Below, in pieces: positions 9,478-17,210 of a stretch of 64,000 bases of DNA. The DNA lies in assembly GCF_006363815.1 (NCBI RefSeq), contig NZ_RRYT01000005.1:124001-188000 (forward strand). Direction: 5' to 3'. Each line of letters opens with the position of its first letter. Positions within the stretch are counted from its first letter, which is position 1. The stretch comes from Thermomonospora catenispora (lineage in GTDB: Bacteria; Actinomycetota; Actinomycetes; Streptosporangiales; Streptosporangiaceae). The notes under the pieces are model-generated. The model did no database searches. It saw only the letters and a list, made by a program, of their open reading frames with translations, and had not been told where the DNA came from. A program made the position numbers and the translations under genes.

Positions 9478-9483
9478 TAATCT
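9478..9483 (+). promoter_or_regulatory. Candidate -10 box for tRNA-Leu
   Basis: TAATCT lies 17 nt before the mature 5' end of the tRNA, a suitable distance for a short 5' leader. No strong -35 is seen. Confidence 0.4.
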
Positions 9484-9500
9484 TTTCGAGCAACCGGCAA

Positions 9501-9583
9501 GGGCGGGTGGCGGAACGGCAGACGCGCACGGTTCAGGTCCGTGTGTCCTTGCGGACGTGAGGGTTCAAATCCCTCCTCGCCCA
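9501..9583 (+). tRNA. tRNA-Leu (anticodon CAG)
   Basis: Class II tRNA. The acceptor arm 9501-9507 pairs with 9576-9582 (one G-U), with discriminator A at 9583 and no encoded CCA. The anticodon stem CACGG/CCGTG encloses loop TTCAGGT, so CAG is at 9534-9536. A long variable arm contains GTCC/GGAC, and the T arm GAGGG-TTCAAAT-CCCTC spans 9559-9575. It is divergent from fhaA. Confidence 0.96.
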
Positions 9584-9590
9584 CTCGAGA

Positions 9591-9647
9591 ACCAAGGGCT
9601 GCGAGGTCGGAGGCTTTGCCTCCCTCCTCGCAGCCCTTGGTCGTTTT
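9591..9647 (+). terminator. Terminator of tRNA-Leu
   Basis: A perfect 15-bp stem (9591-9605 with 9627-9641) is followed by CGTTTT. The loop itself contains a 6-bp hairpin (GGAGGC/GCCTCC, 9609-9623). Stem plus T-run immediately after the tRNA makes this a clear intrinsic terminator. Confidence 0.85.
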
Positions 9648-10368
9648 CCCGGCGGGCGGCCTTCGGCGCCCCTCGGTCGCGGTGCGCCCGCACCGCGCCG
9701 CCGCGGCGGGGCGGCCGGTGATCGGCCCGGCGACCTGGACGAAGGCCTGAGTGAGGAGCCGCGCGGCGGGCAAGGGCGCGGGCTGTCGGTGGGGCGGGGA
9801 TGCATGGCCTGAAGCGTTCATGGCTCGTCGCTGCTCGGATCGTGGTGAGAGTTCGATCTTCTGGTTGAGATCTTTCGGGTGATATGGGTGGGAAGGTGAA
9901 GGTGGTGGGCGGTTGCGGCCGGGGTTCCGATGCCGGCGAGTATATGTGATGTGCGTCACATGACGTCTCTGGGGGGCGGTGTCGCGGCGTCGGCCCGGCG
10001 GACGGGCGGCCGCCGAAGGGCTCCGTACGGGCCTCGGCGATCGCCCGTCGGTCGCTCATCGATCACCTCACCGCCGCATCGCCTGTCGATCGCTCGCCGA
10101 TCGTCCGTCGATCACCCGTCGATAACCCGTCGACCACCCGTCGATCACCCGCCGGCCGTCCGTGCCGGCCGGCGGGGCGGGGCGCGATGAAGCGGTTTGA
10201 GGGATGATCCGACGGGCGATCCGGCGGGGAAGGACGGTCGTCGGAGCGGTCCGTCGGGAGGCGGCCGCGCCCGGTCGGATCCCGGCGCGGGCGACCGCTT
10301 GGGGGCCGGGGAGGCCGGCCGGGAGAAGGCGTTCCCGGCCGGTGCGCGAGGACGTCAGGGGAGGGCCT
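9648..10368 (+). other. Gene-free stretch of about 720 bp with short tandem repeats
   Basis: I find no credible gene: frames open on both strands have Arg/Pro-rich, low-complexity translations and no start context. The segment around 9790-9960 is less GC-rich than the surroundings. The right half contains the 11-bp repeat array described separately, and the last 30 bases carry the ribosome site of the next gene. Confidence 0.6.
10084..10149 (+). repeat. Degenerate 11-bp tandem repeat
   Basis: Four consecutive units of consensus CGTCGATCACC run from 10106 to 10149 with one or no mismatch each (CGTCGATCACC, CGTCGATAACC, CGTCGACCACC, CGTCGATCACC). Two more degenerate units precede them at 10084-10105, and fainter copies reach back to about 10030. 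A period of 11 places each unit on nearly the same helical face. Confidence 0.8.
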
Positions 10369-11475
10369 GTGGAGCTGGAGCGGTTCCGGGAGGAGTTCCC
10401 GGTGCTGGAGCGGGTGTGCTGGCTGTTCACGCCCAGCTGCGCGCCGGGGGCGCGGCGGGTGGTGGAGGCGGTCCGGGCCGAGCTGGACGCCTGGGACTCC
10501 TCCACCTGGCGGGAACGGGGCCTGCCGGCGCAGCGCACCCGGGAGATGATGGCCCGGATGCTGGGGGCCTCCCCGGCCGACGTGGCGTTGGTGCAGTCGG
10601 TGGCGGAGGGCGCCGCCACCGTGGCCGCCTCGCTGCCCGCCGGAAGCCGGGTGGTGGTGGGGGAGCTGGAGTATCGGAGCGTGCTGTTCCCCTGGCTGGC
10701 GGCCGAGCGGCGCGGAGTGCGGGTGCGGCGGGTCCCGATGCCGGAGGGCGTGCTGCACGGCACGGCGCTGATCGAGGCGATCACCGAGGACACCGCGCTC
10801 GTCGCGGTGAGCGATGTGCAGTCGGCCTCGGGGTCGCGGGTGGATCTGGCGGCCGTCGCGGAACGGTGCCGGGAGGTCGGGGCGCGACTGTTCGTCGACG
10901 CGACGCAGAGCGCCGGGGTGCTGCGGCTGCCGGAGACCGTGCGGCCCGACTTCGTGGCGGTGCACGGATACAAGTGGCTGCTGTCCCCCCGCGGGGCCGC
11001 CTGGCTGTACGTCCGTCCCGACCGGCTCGAGGAGTTGACGCCGCTGGCGCCCACGGTCCGCAACGGGCCCCGGCCGTGGGAGGAGTACTACGGAGGGCCG
11101 CTGGAGTACGCGCCGGACGCCCGGCGGCTGGACATGTCCCAGTGCTGGCCCTCATGGGCGGGTGCGGGCGCGGCGTTGGAGCTGATCGGCGAGCTCGACC
11201 CCGTCGCGCTGGAGGAGCACTGCCTGCGGCTCGCGGGCATGCTGCGCGAGGGCGCGGCCGAGCTGGGGCTGAGGTGCCTGCCGAGCGAGAGGCCGAGCCA
11301 CATCGTCTCGGTGGCCGTCCCGGACGCCGACGCCGCGGTGTCCCTGCTGGAGGAGGCGGAGATCCGGGCGACGGCGCGGGCCGGGGCGCTGCGGTTCGGG
11401 TTCCATGGGTTCAACACCGACGACGACGTCGAGCGCGTGCTGAGCGCGCTGGGCCCGCTCGCCGGGCGCGGGTGA
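10369..11475 (+). CDS. PLP-dependent class V aminotransferase (cysteine-desulfurase-like)
   Basis: 368-aa fold-type I PLP enzyme. Visible: a Ser/Ala-rich cofactor region around SVAEGAATVAASL, FVDATQSAGVL with the cofactor-binding Asp, and HGYKWLLSPRG with the Schiff-base Lys. No catalytic Cys loop of true IscS/SufS desulfurases is seen, so a general aminotransferase or lyase role is likelier than sulfur mobilisation; the substrate cannot be read from sequence. The GTG at 10369 is preferred over an upstream in-frame start because an AGGGGAGGG ribosome site precedes it and the upstream residues are Arg-rich filler. Mycobacteria carry a similar enzyme near bpa. Confidence 0.85.
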   Translation: MELERFREEFPVLERVCWLFTPSCAPGARRVVEAVRAELDAWDSSTWRERGLPAQRTREMMARMLGASPADVALVQSVAEGAATVAASLPAGSRVVVGELEYRSVLFPWLAAERRGVRVRRVPMPEGVLHGTALIEAITEDTALVAVSDVQSASGSRVDLAAVAERCREVGARLFVDATQSAGVLRLPETVRPDFVAVHGYKWLLSPRGAAWLYVRPDRLEELTPLAPTVRNGPRPWEEYYGGPLEYAPDARRLDMSQCWPSWAGAGAALELIGELDPVALEEHCLRLAGMLREGAAELGLRCLPSERPSHIVSVAVPDADAAVSLLEEAEIRATARAGALRFGFHGFNTDDDVERVLSALGPLAGRG

Positions 11476-11615
11476 GCGGAACGCGGCCGGGCGGGAGCGG
11501 ATCGGCCGACGAGGACGAGGCCGAGGACGAGGTCGCCCACCGCCGCGATGCCGGGCCGGCCGCCTCGCCCCGCGATCTGTGGATCGGCCCCGCGGCCCGG
11601 GGCGTCCCGCGACCG

Positions 11616-11951
11616 TCACCGGCCCCGACTCGGGCCGGGGCCGGAGTCGGCGCCCAGGGCGCCGTCGGCGATCTCGCGCAGGGCCGCGCAGTGGGCGGCG
11701 AAGGCGGCGCGTCCCGCGGAGGTGAGGGAGAGCCAGGTGCGCGGGCGCTTGCCCACATATCCCTTGGTGATCTTGACGTATCCGGCCCTCTCCAGGGCGG
11801 CGGCCTGCTTGGAGAGGGCGGAGTCGGTGATCTCGACGGTGTCGCGGACGAAGGCGAACTCGGCCTTCTCCGCGGCGGCCAGCGCGGCGACGATCGCGAA
11901 GCGGACGGGCGCGTGGATGACTTCGTCGAGCCGGTGACGGGGATGGCTCAT
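11616..11951 (-). CDS. Winged-helix transcriptional regulator (HTH_34/MarR-like)
   Basis: 111-aa DNA-binding protein with the pattern LDEVIHAPVRFAIVAAL, AEFAFVRDTVEITDSALSKQAAALERAGYV and WLSLTSAGRAAF, typical of small winged-helix regulators that lack a sensor domain. Its start overlaps the stop of the upstream membrane gene by 4 nt (ATGA), so the two form a coupled unit. A clear paralogue, also coupled to a membrane protein, lies at 26113-26439. Likely an autoregulator acting on the palindrome upstream of the pair; that is inference. Confidence 0.87.
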   Translation of the reverse strand: MSHPRHRLDEVIHAPVRFAIVAALAAAEKAEFAFVRDTVEITDSALSKQAAALERAGYVKITKGYVGKRPRTWLSLTSAGRAAFAAHCAALREIADGALGADSGPGPSRGR

Positions 11952-12355
11952 CGACGGCCCTCCAGACGGGCGCCGATCAGAGCGGGGAGGGCGACGGCGA
12001 CGGCGCCGGGGAGCCACCACCGCAGGTCGCCGTCGAACGCGGTGACGCCCACGGTCACGACGACGGCGTACACGGTCGCCCAGACGCCGATGACGACGCC
12101 GTGGCGGACGCCGAAGCCGTGGCGGGCCACGGGCTGACGGACCGCGTACACCGACAGGCCGATGACGAGGGCGCCCCACAGGCCCGCCGCGACGAGCCGG
12201 ACCGGGGTGCCGAACGCCAGGAGCAGGGTCGTGACGAACGAGCCCGCTCCGAAGAGCCACAGGAAGCGGGCGTACCAGCGGGAGCGATGCCGCACCCGCT
12301 CCTGGAGGGCGCGGGCGCGCGCGAGGGCGGCACGGGCGTCCATGGGTTCTGACAC
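11948..12355 (-). CDS. Small multi-pass membrane protein paired with a winged-helix regulator
   Basis: 135 aa. A basic amphipathic N-terminus (about 1-28) is followed by four hydrophobic segments (about 30-50, 54-70, 82-104, 112-128). I do not recognise a family. The GTG start at 12355 has AAAGGTGAT just upstream as ribosome site. It is the first gene of a two-gene operon with the regulator at 11616-11951; the pair resembles small two-gene modules in which regulator and membrane protein are co-controlled. Confidence 0.8.
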   Translation of the reverse strand: MSEPMDARAALARARALQERVRHRSRWYARFLWLFGAGSFVTTLLLAFGTPVRLVAAGLWGALVIGLSVYAVRQPVARHGFGVRHGVVIGVWATVYAVVVTVGVTAFDGDLRWWLPGAVAVALPALIGARLEGRR

Positions 12356-12378
12356 GGCATCACCTTTCCTCGGCGACG

Positions 12379-12422
12379 GTACTTTACGTTAGAAAAGTAC
12401 TTGCCGAATCGGCAAGTACTTT
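12379..12422. promoter_or_regulatory. Palindromic operator between the regulator pair and the antiporter genes
   Basis: A perfect 14-bp inverted repeat AAAGTACTTGCCGA / TCGGCAAGTACTTT (12394-12407, 12409-12422; 1-bp spacer) is preceded by a third half-site GTACTTT at 12379-12385. It lies 24 nt or more upstream of the 12355 gene and about 100 nt before the divergent gene at 12521. Probable binding site of the regulator encoded at 11616-11951. Confidence 0.65.
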
Positions 12423-12520
12423 CCTGTGTGCGGTGGGCGCGGCGAGTCGCAGCCATGCGGTGCCGCTACCCTCGTCACGGCCGTAAAGAGCAATTTCGCG
12501 CTGTTCAGGAAGAGGTCATC

Positions 12521-13003
12521 GTGGACGTCGAACGGACATCGCTGCCCGGGATCGGACTACAGCACGTGTTCACCACCAGCCGGGGACGGCAGGTGGGGGT
12601 GGTGTCGCACCGGTCGGGCCGCCGGGACCTGGCGGTCTACGACAAGGAGGACCCCGACACCTGCATCGTGACGGTGCAGCTGACCGCCGAGGAGGCCGCG
12701 TTCCTGGCCGAGCTGCTGGGCACCGGCAGGGTGATCGAGCGGCTGAACGAGCTGCACCGGCAGGTGGAAGGACTGGTCACCGAGAAGATCCCGATCGCGG
12801 AAGGGTCGCCCTACGCGGGACGGACACTGGGGGAGGCGCAGGTCCGGTCGCGGACCGGGGCGTCGATCGTGGCGGTCGTGCGCGACGCCGAGGTGATCGC
12901 CAGCCCGCGTCCCGATTTCGTGTTCTCTGCCGGTGACAAGGTCGTCGTCGTGGGAACCGCGGAGGGCACCGCGGCGGCGGCCCGCATTTTTGCGAGCGGG
13001 TGA
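12521..13003 (+). CDS. TrkA-C/RCK domain regulator of a K+/H+ antiporter (KhtT-like)
   Basis: 160-aa cytoplasmic protein. The N-terminal part (PGIGLQHVFTTSRGRQVGVV) matches the KhtT type, and the C-terminal half is a TrkA-C domain (about 75-158: ITEKIPIAEGSPYAGRTLGE-like region, then IVAVVRDAEVIASPRPDFVFSAGDKVVVVG). In Bacillus the homologue binds c-di-AMP and gates the antiporter KhtU. The GTG start at 12521 follows AGGAAGAGG; the frame extends upstream without a better signal. It ends 3 nt before the antiporter gene, so the two are one operon. Confidence 0.88.
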   Translation: MDVERTSLPGIGLQHVFTTSRGRQVGVVSHRSGRRDLAVYDKEDPDTCIVTVQLTAEEAAFLAELLGTGRVIERLNELHRQVEGLVTEKIPIAEGSPYAGRTLGEAQVRSRTGASIVAVVRDAEVIASPRPDFVFSAGDKVVVVGTAEGTAAAARIFASG

Positions 13004-13006
13004 GGG

Positions 13007-14281
13007 ATGCATTCGATCGCGATACAGCTCATCGAAATCGGTGCGATCATCCTGGCCCTCGGCCTGCTGGGGTCGATCGCCACGCGCTTTTCCATCTCCG
13101 CGATCCCGCTGTACCTGATCGGCGGCCTGGCGTTCGGATCGGGCGGGCTGCTGCCGCTGGAGGACAGCGAGCACTTCGTCGAGATCGGCGCCGAGGTCGG
13201 CGTCATCCTGCTGCTGTTCACCCTGGGACTGGAGTACACCGCCGGCGAACTGGTCGGCACCCTGCGCACCTCGGCGCCGGTCGGCCTGGCGGACCTGGTG
13301 CTGAACGCCGGACCCGGGGTCATCGTCGGACTGCTCATGGGCTGGGGGCCGGTGGGCGCGCTGGCCCTGGGCGGCGTCACCTATGTGACCTCCTCGGGGA
13401 TCACCGCGAAGGTCATGGGAGACCTGGGCTGGCTGGGCAACCGCGAGACCCCGGCGGTGCTGTCCATCCTGGTCTTCGAGGACCTGACGATGGCGGTGTA
13501 CCTGCCGATCCTCACCACGGTCCTGGCCGGGGCCGGCCTGGTCGCGGGCATGCAGAGCCTGGCGATCGCGGCGCTGACCGTCACCGTGATCCTCTACATC
13601 GCGCTGCGGCACGGGAACCTGGTGGAGAAGTTCGTCGCCAGCCCCAGCGAAGAGGTGCTGCTGCTGAAGGTGCTGGGCCTGACCGTGCTGGTCGCCGGGA
13701 TCGCCTCGCAGCTGCAGGTCTCGGCCGCGGTCGGCGCGTTCCTGGTGGGCATCGCGCTGTCCGGTCCGCTGGCGCACCAGGCGCAGCGGCTGCTGACCCC
13801 GCTGAAGGACCTGTTCGCCGCGGTGTTCTTCGTGTTCTTCGGACTGCACACCGACCCGGCGGACCTGCCGCCGGTGCTGGGCATCGCGGTCCTGCTGGCG
13901 GTCGTCGGCATCGCCACCAAGCTGGCCAGCGGCTGGCTGGCGGCCCGCCGTGCGGGCGTGCACCTGACCGGTCGGATCCGAGCCGGTGCGGCGCTGGCCC
14001 CGCGCGGGGAGTTCAACATCGTCATCGCCGGGCTGGCGGTCTCCGGCGGCGCCGACTCTCGGCTGGGTTCGCTGGCCGCGGCGTACGTGCTGATCCTCGC
14101 GGTGGCCGGCCCGTTGCTCGCCCGCGGCGCCGAACCCCTGGCCCGCAAGATCAGCGGACGTCGTCGCCCCAGCCCGCAGTTCGACGTCGAGCCCGCCGAG
14201 AGCGAGGCGCAGGTCCCCCTGCAGCCCGGATCCCCCGAAGAGACCCTGCCCACCTCCGGATTCGTCTACAAGAAGGACTGA
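13007..14281 (+). CDS. CPA2-family cation/proton antiporter (KhtU/KefB-like)
   Basis: 424-aa membrane protein with about twelve hydrophobic segments; the family motif region LLLFTLGLEYTAGEL and the GAALAPRGEFNIVIAGL segment are typical of the monovalent cation:proton antiporter-2 family. It should exchange K+ (or Na+) for H+. The cytoplasmic tail of about 45 residues is acidic and Pro-rich and lacks the nucleotide-binding RCK-N domain of KefB/KefC, consistent with regulation by the separate TrkA-C subunit encoded immediately upstream. Confidence 0.92.
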   Translation: MHSIAIQLIEIGAIILALGLLGSIATRFSISAIPLYLIGGLAFGSGGLLPLEDSEHFVEIGAEVGVILLLFTLGLEYTAGELVGTLRTSAPVGLADLVLNAGPGVIVGLLMGWGPVGALALGGVTYVTSSGITAKVMGDLGWLGNRETPAVLSILVFEDLTMAVYLPILTTVLAGAGLVAGMQSLAIAALTVTVILYIALRHGNLVEKFVASPSEEVLLLKVLGLTVLVAGIASQLQVSAAVGAFLVGIALSGPLAHQAQRLLTPLKDLFAAVFFVFFGLHTDPADLPPVLGIAVLLAVVGIATKLASGWLAARRAGVHLTGRIRAGAALAPRGEFNIVIAGLAVSGGADSRLGSLAAAYVLILAVAGPLLARGAEPLARKISGRRRPSPQFDVEPAESEAQVPLQPGSPEETLPTSGFVYKKD

Positions 14282-14300
14282 CGCCCCCACGGCCCCGCCG

Positions 14301-14321
14301 CACCGGCGGACGCCGCCGGTG
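14301..14321 (+). terminator. Probable terminator of the antiporter operon
   Basis: An 8-bp perfect stem (CACCGGCG 14301-14308, CGCCGGTG 14314-14321) with a 5-nt loop lies 20 nt past the stop codon. No T-run follows. Confidence 0.45.
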
Positions 14322-14681
14322 ATGTCGCTGGCGTCGCCGTGGGCGAACCCGAGGGGCCGCCGTCGCCACAGGGCCCGGTCGACGCCCGCCGGACGCGGAG
14401 GGATCACGCCCCGGCGGCGCCCCGGCGTCGACCGCGCGGCCCGACGCCCTGGAGGAGAAGCGTCCTCCGGGACCCGTGGAGCCGATCCCAGGGCCGCCGA
14501 CGAGGAGGTCCGGCTCTCGGGGTCGGCGCCGGACGCGGTCCGGCGTCGGGGCCGGTGAGAGGCGGGTGAGAGGCCGGTGAAGGGCGCAGGTCGGAAGGCG
14601 GGAGCCCGTCCGCCGGACGACCTGGGATGAATTCTGGTCCGGTTTGTGATCACTGACCGGATTCATGTGACACTTGCGGGC
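14322..14681 (+). other. Gene-free stretch before tenA
   Basis: About 360 bp without a convincing gene on either strand. I looked for a TPP riboswitch upstream of tenA and see no recognisable thi-box. The last 40 bases hold a possible promoter: GACACT at 14669-14674, 7 nt before the ATG at 14682. Confidence 0.5.
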
Positions 14682-15296
14682 ATGAGTCTTGCCGCACATC
14701 TGGAGGAGCTCGGGCGGCCGCTGCTCAACGAGCAGCTCAAGCACCCGACGGTGGTCGGCATCGCCAACGGGGACCTGGAGGAGCGGATCTTCCGGTCCTG
14801 GCTGGAGCAGGACTATCTGTTCCTGCTCGACTACGTCCGGGTGTTCTCGAGACTGGCCTGGCAGGCGCCGGACGGGCACCTGGGCGACCTGGTCGATCTG
14901 GCGCATTCGACGCTCCACGAGGAGTTGAACCTGCATCGGTCGCTGTCCGCGGAGTTCGGGGCCGATCTGGAAGGCGCCCGCAAGGGTCCGGTGTGCGCGG
15001 CCTACACCGAGTTCCTGCTGGACTCGGCGGCCTCCTACCGCGACGGGCTGGCGGCGCTCTACCCCTGCATGTGGGGCTACTCCACGCTGGGGGCGATCTT
15101 GGCCGAGAACCCCCCGGACGAACCCCGGTACCGGCGCTGGGTGGACACCTACGCCGACCCCGAGTTCGCCGCGCTGGCCCGCCGGATCGGCGAGATGATC
15201 GACGAGGCCGCCCCCGACCGCGCCCGCGCCGAGCGCCTGTTCCTCGAGGGCATGCGCCACGAAGTGGCGTTCTGGGACGTTCCGCTCGACGAGTGA
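14682..15296 (+). CDS. tenA: TenA family protein (thiaminase II / aminopyrimidine hydrolase)
   Basis: 204-aa all-helical protein of the TenA/PQQC fold that salvages the aminopyrimidine moiety of thiamin. Visible: Asp44 in WLEQDYLFLLDY, the helix VCAAYTEFLLDSAASY, the catalytic Cys129 in LYPCMWGYSTLG, and the C-terminal acidic FLEGMRHEVAFWD helix carrying the second catalytic Glu. The start is set at ATG 14682, which has a -10-like GACACT 7 nt before it; a GTG at 14646 is in frame but has no ribosome site. No other thiamin gene is adjacent. Confidence 0.9.
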   Translation: MSLAAHLEELGRPLLNEQLKHPTVVGIANGDLEERIFRSWLEQDYLFLLDYVRVFSRLAWQAPDGHLGDLVDLAHSTLHEELNLHRSLSAEFGADLEGARKGPVCAAYTEFLLDSAASYRDGLAALYPCMWGYSTLGAILAENPPDEPRYRRWVDTYADPEFAALARRIGEMIDEAAPDRARAERLFLEGMRHEVAFWDVPLDE

Positions 15297-15564
15297 GGCC
15301 GACCGGACCGGCGCCGAGGCGAGGGGACCCGCGGGCCGACGAGCGGGACGCGGCATCTCAGGCGGCATCTCGGGCGACGCGGCGGCCGGGCCGCCGGAAC
15401 CGGGACGCGCGGCCGACCCCGGCGCGCACCCGGCCCGGCCGACCGCCCGGGCCGTTCCACGGCTCTCGTGAACGCGGCGGTGCGGTCCGCCGCGGAACCC
15501 GCCCCGCCGCCCGGAGAACCCCTTCGGCGCGATGACGAGTGAGCGTGCGGCCCGAGGAGGCGCG

Positions 15565-16179
15565 GTGCCCGAACGATTGCGGGACCACTGGTGGTGGCGG
15601 CCCGGCATGCGGCCGGGGCGGAGCATGCTGGTGTGGCATCTGCTGACGGAGGACCGGCCGGAGCTGCGCTCGCTGGCGCGGCGGTACCGGGCACGGCTCG
15701 CCGGGATGCCGGGGCTGGACCCCGTTCCGGACGCCTGGCTGCACATGACCACTCGGGTCGTGGGGTTCGCCGACGAGATCCCCGCCGCCGAGGCGGACGC
15801 GATGGTGTCCGCGGTGACGGAGGCGTTCGGGGCGCTGGCGCCGATCACCGTGCGGATCGGCCGGCCGTACCTGTACGACGAGGGCGTGGCGATGGGGATC
15901 GAGCCGGAAGGCGCCCTGGACCCCGTCCGCGAGGCCATCGACGCCGGCGTCGCGCGCACCGTCACGGCGCACCGCCTCGCCGACCAGCCCGACTGGACCC
16001 CGCATGTGACCGTCGCCTACAGCAACACCGACCTCCCCACCGCCCCCATCCTCCAGGCCCTCGCCGACCCCCCGGCCCCGTGCCGGCTGACGGTCCACCA
16101 GGCCCACCTGGTCGAGCAGGTCCGCGACGGGCGCCTGTACCGGTGGGACGTTCGCGCCTCCGTCCCTCTCGCCGGCTGA
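15565..16179 (+). CDS. 2'-5' RNA ligase / LigT-like 2H phosphoesterase
   Basis: 204-aa protein of the 2H phosphoesterase superfamily. The two catalytic motifs are visible: HMTTRVVG (His-x-Thr) in the first half and HVTVAYS (His-x-Thr) in the second, separated by about 90 residues as expected. Such enzymes open 2',3'-cyclic phosphates or act on 2'-5' linked RNA; the actual substrate is unknown. The GTG at 15565 is chosen for the GAGGAGG four bases upstream; an in-frame ATG at 15532 has no ribosome site. Confidence 0.85.
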   Translation: MPERLRDHWWWRPGMRPGRSMLVWHLLTEDRPELRSLARRYRARLAGMPGLDPVPDAWLHMTTRVVGFADEIPAAEADAMVSAVTEAFGALAPITVRIGRPYLYDEGVAMGIEPEGALDPVREAIDAGVARTVTAHRLADQPDWTPHVTVAYSNTDLPTAPILQALADPPAPCRLTVHQAHLVEQVRDGRLYRWDVRASVPLAG

Positions 16180-16233
16180 CCTCGTCCCTCCTTTGCGGAA
16201 AGACCGAAAACGAGTGGTCGTGTCGCGAGGGCG

Positions 16234-17109
16234 ATGATCACAATGGCGGTCATGCATGTGGACGATCCGGTCAGGCTCGGCGAGACCCGCCTGGGGAACG
16301 GGCGGGTGCTCGGCTGGGCCGAATGGGGACCGCCCAACGGCAGGCCGGTGCTGCTGTCCCCGGGGGCGGCGACCAGCCGATGGCTGGGATTCGGCTGGGA
16401 TGTGCTCGATGAGCTGGGCGTACGGCTGATCTCCGTGGATCGGCCGGGCCTGGGCGTCTCGACGCCGGCGCCCGGGCGGACGTTCGCCGACCACGCCGCC
16501 GACATCAAGGAGCTGGCCGAACGCCGTGACCTGGGGCGGCCGTTGATGGTCGCGAACTCGCAGGGGGCGCCGTTCGGGTTCGCCTGCGCGGTCGAGGGGG
16601 TCGTGGCGGCGCTGACGGTGACCTCGGGAAGCGACGAGATCGCCGACCCCGTGTTCGCGCCGATGCTGCCGGAGGAGCTGCGCGGACTGGTCGAGACGGT
16701 GAAGACCGACCCGGCCCGCGCCGAGGGCGTCTTCGCCGGCTTCAGCCTCCAGGCGATGTGGGACATGGTGATGGGAGGCAGCCCGAAGTCCGACCTCGCC
16801 GTCTACCAGGCCCCGGCGTTCGCCGACGCCTACCGGAAGGCGCTGGAGGAGGGGTTCGCCCAGGGGACGGCGGGCTATGCCCGGGACACGGTGCTGGCCA
16901 TGGGCCGGTGGCCGTTCGACCTGGGGGCCATCACCGTTCCCGTCGATCTGTGGTACGGGGAGGAGGACGCCTCGCACTCCCCCGACAACGGGGCCAGGCT
17001 GGCGACGCGCATCCCCGGCGCCGTCCGCCACGTCGTCCCCGGCATCGGCGGCGCCGTCCTGTGGACCCGCTCTGAAGAGATCCTCCGCACCCTGCTCAGC
17101 CGGGCCTGA
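16234..17109 (+). CDS. Alpha/beta hydrolase family protein
   Basis: 291 aa (starts at 16243 and 16252 are also possible). The fold is clear: oxyanion region LLSPGAATSRW, SVDRPGLGVST, nucleophile elbow ANSQGAPFG with the Ser, and the acid loop WYGEEDASHSPDNG. The position that normally carries the catalytic His near the C-terminus reads PGIGGAVLW, with Gly in place of His, so either a His nearby (as in ASHSPD) serves or the enzyme is altered. Substrate unknown; no operon partner. Convergent with the pirin gene. Confidence 0.82.
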   Translation: MITMAVMHVDDPVRLGETRLGNGRVLGWAEWGPPNGRPVLLSPGAATSRWLGFGWDVLDELGVRLISVDRPGLGVSTPAPGRTFADHAADIKELAERRDLGRPLMVANSQGAPFGFACAVEGVVAALTVTSGSDEIADPVFAPMLPEELRGLVETVKTDPARAEGVFAGFSLQAMWDMVMGGSPKSDLAVYQAPAFADAYRKALEEGFAQGTAGYARDTVLAMGRWPFDLGAITVPVDLWYGEEDASHSPDNGARLATRIPGAVRHVVPGIGGAVLWTRSEEILRTLLSRA

Positions 17110-17170
17110 GGGCTCCTCGTGCGCGCTGAGGCGCCCGGGGCGCGTCCAGGAGCGCATGTCCTCCCCGGCG

Positions 17171-17202
17171 CGCGTTCCGGCCGCCGCGGCGGCCGGAACG
17201 CG
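17171..17202. terminator. Bidirectional terminator (32-bp perfect palindrome)
   Basis: A 16-bp perfect inverted repeat with no spacer lies between the convergent hydrolase (ends 17109) and pirin (ends 17211) genes. Position and symmetry fit a terminator working for both strands; no T-runs. Confidence 0.7.
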
Positions 17203-17210
17203 GGGGCCGG

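Noticed and set aside
9501-9583. Integration (att) site at tRNA-Leu, and likewise at tRNA-Ser (21296-21384)
   Set aside because: No integrase, no repeated tRNA 3' end nearby and no change in gene content; both tRNAs are followed by ordinary chromosomal genes.
14322-14681. TPP riboswitch upstream of tenA
   Set aside because: No thi-box consensus or paired structure could be recognised.
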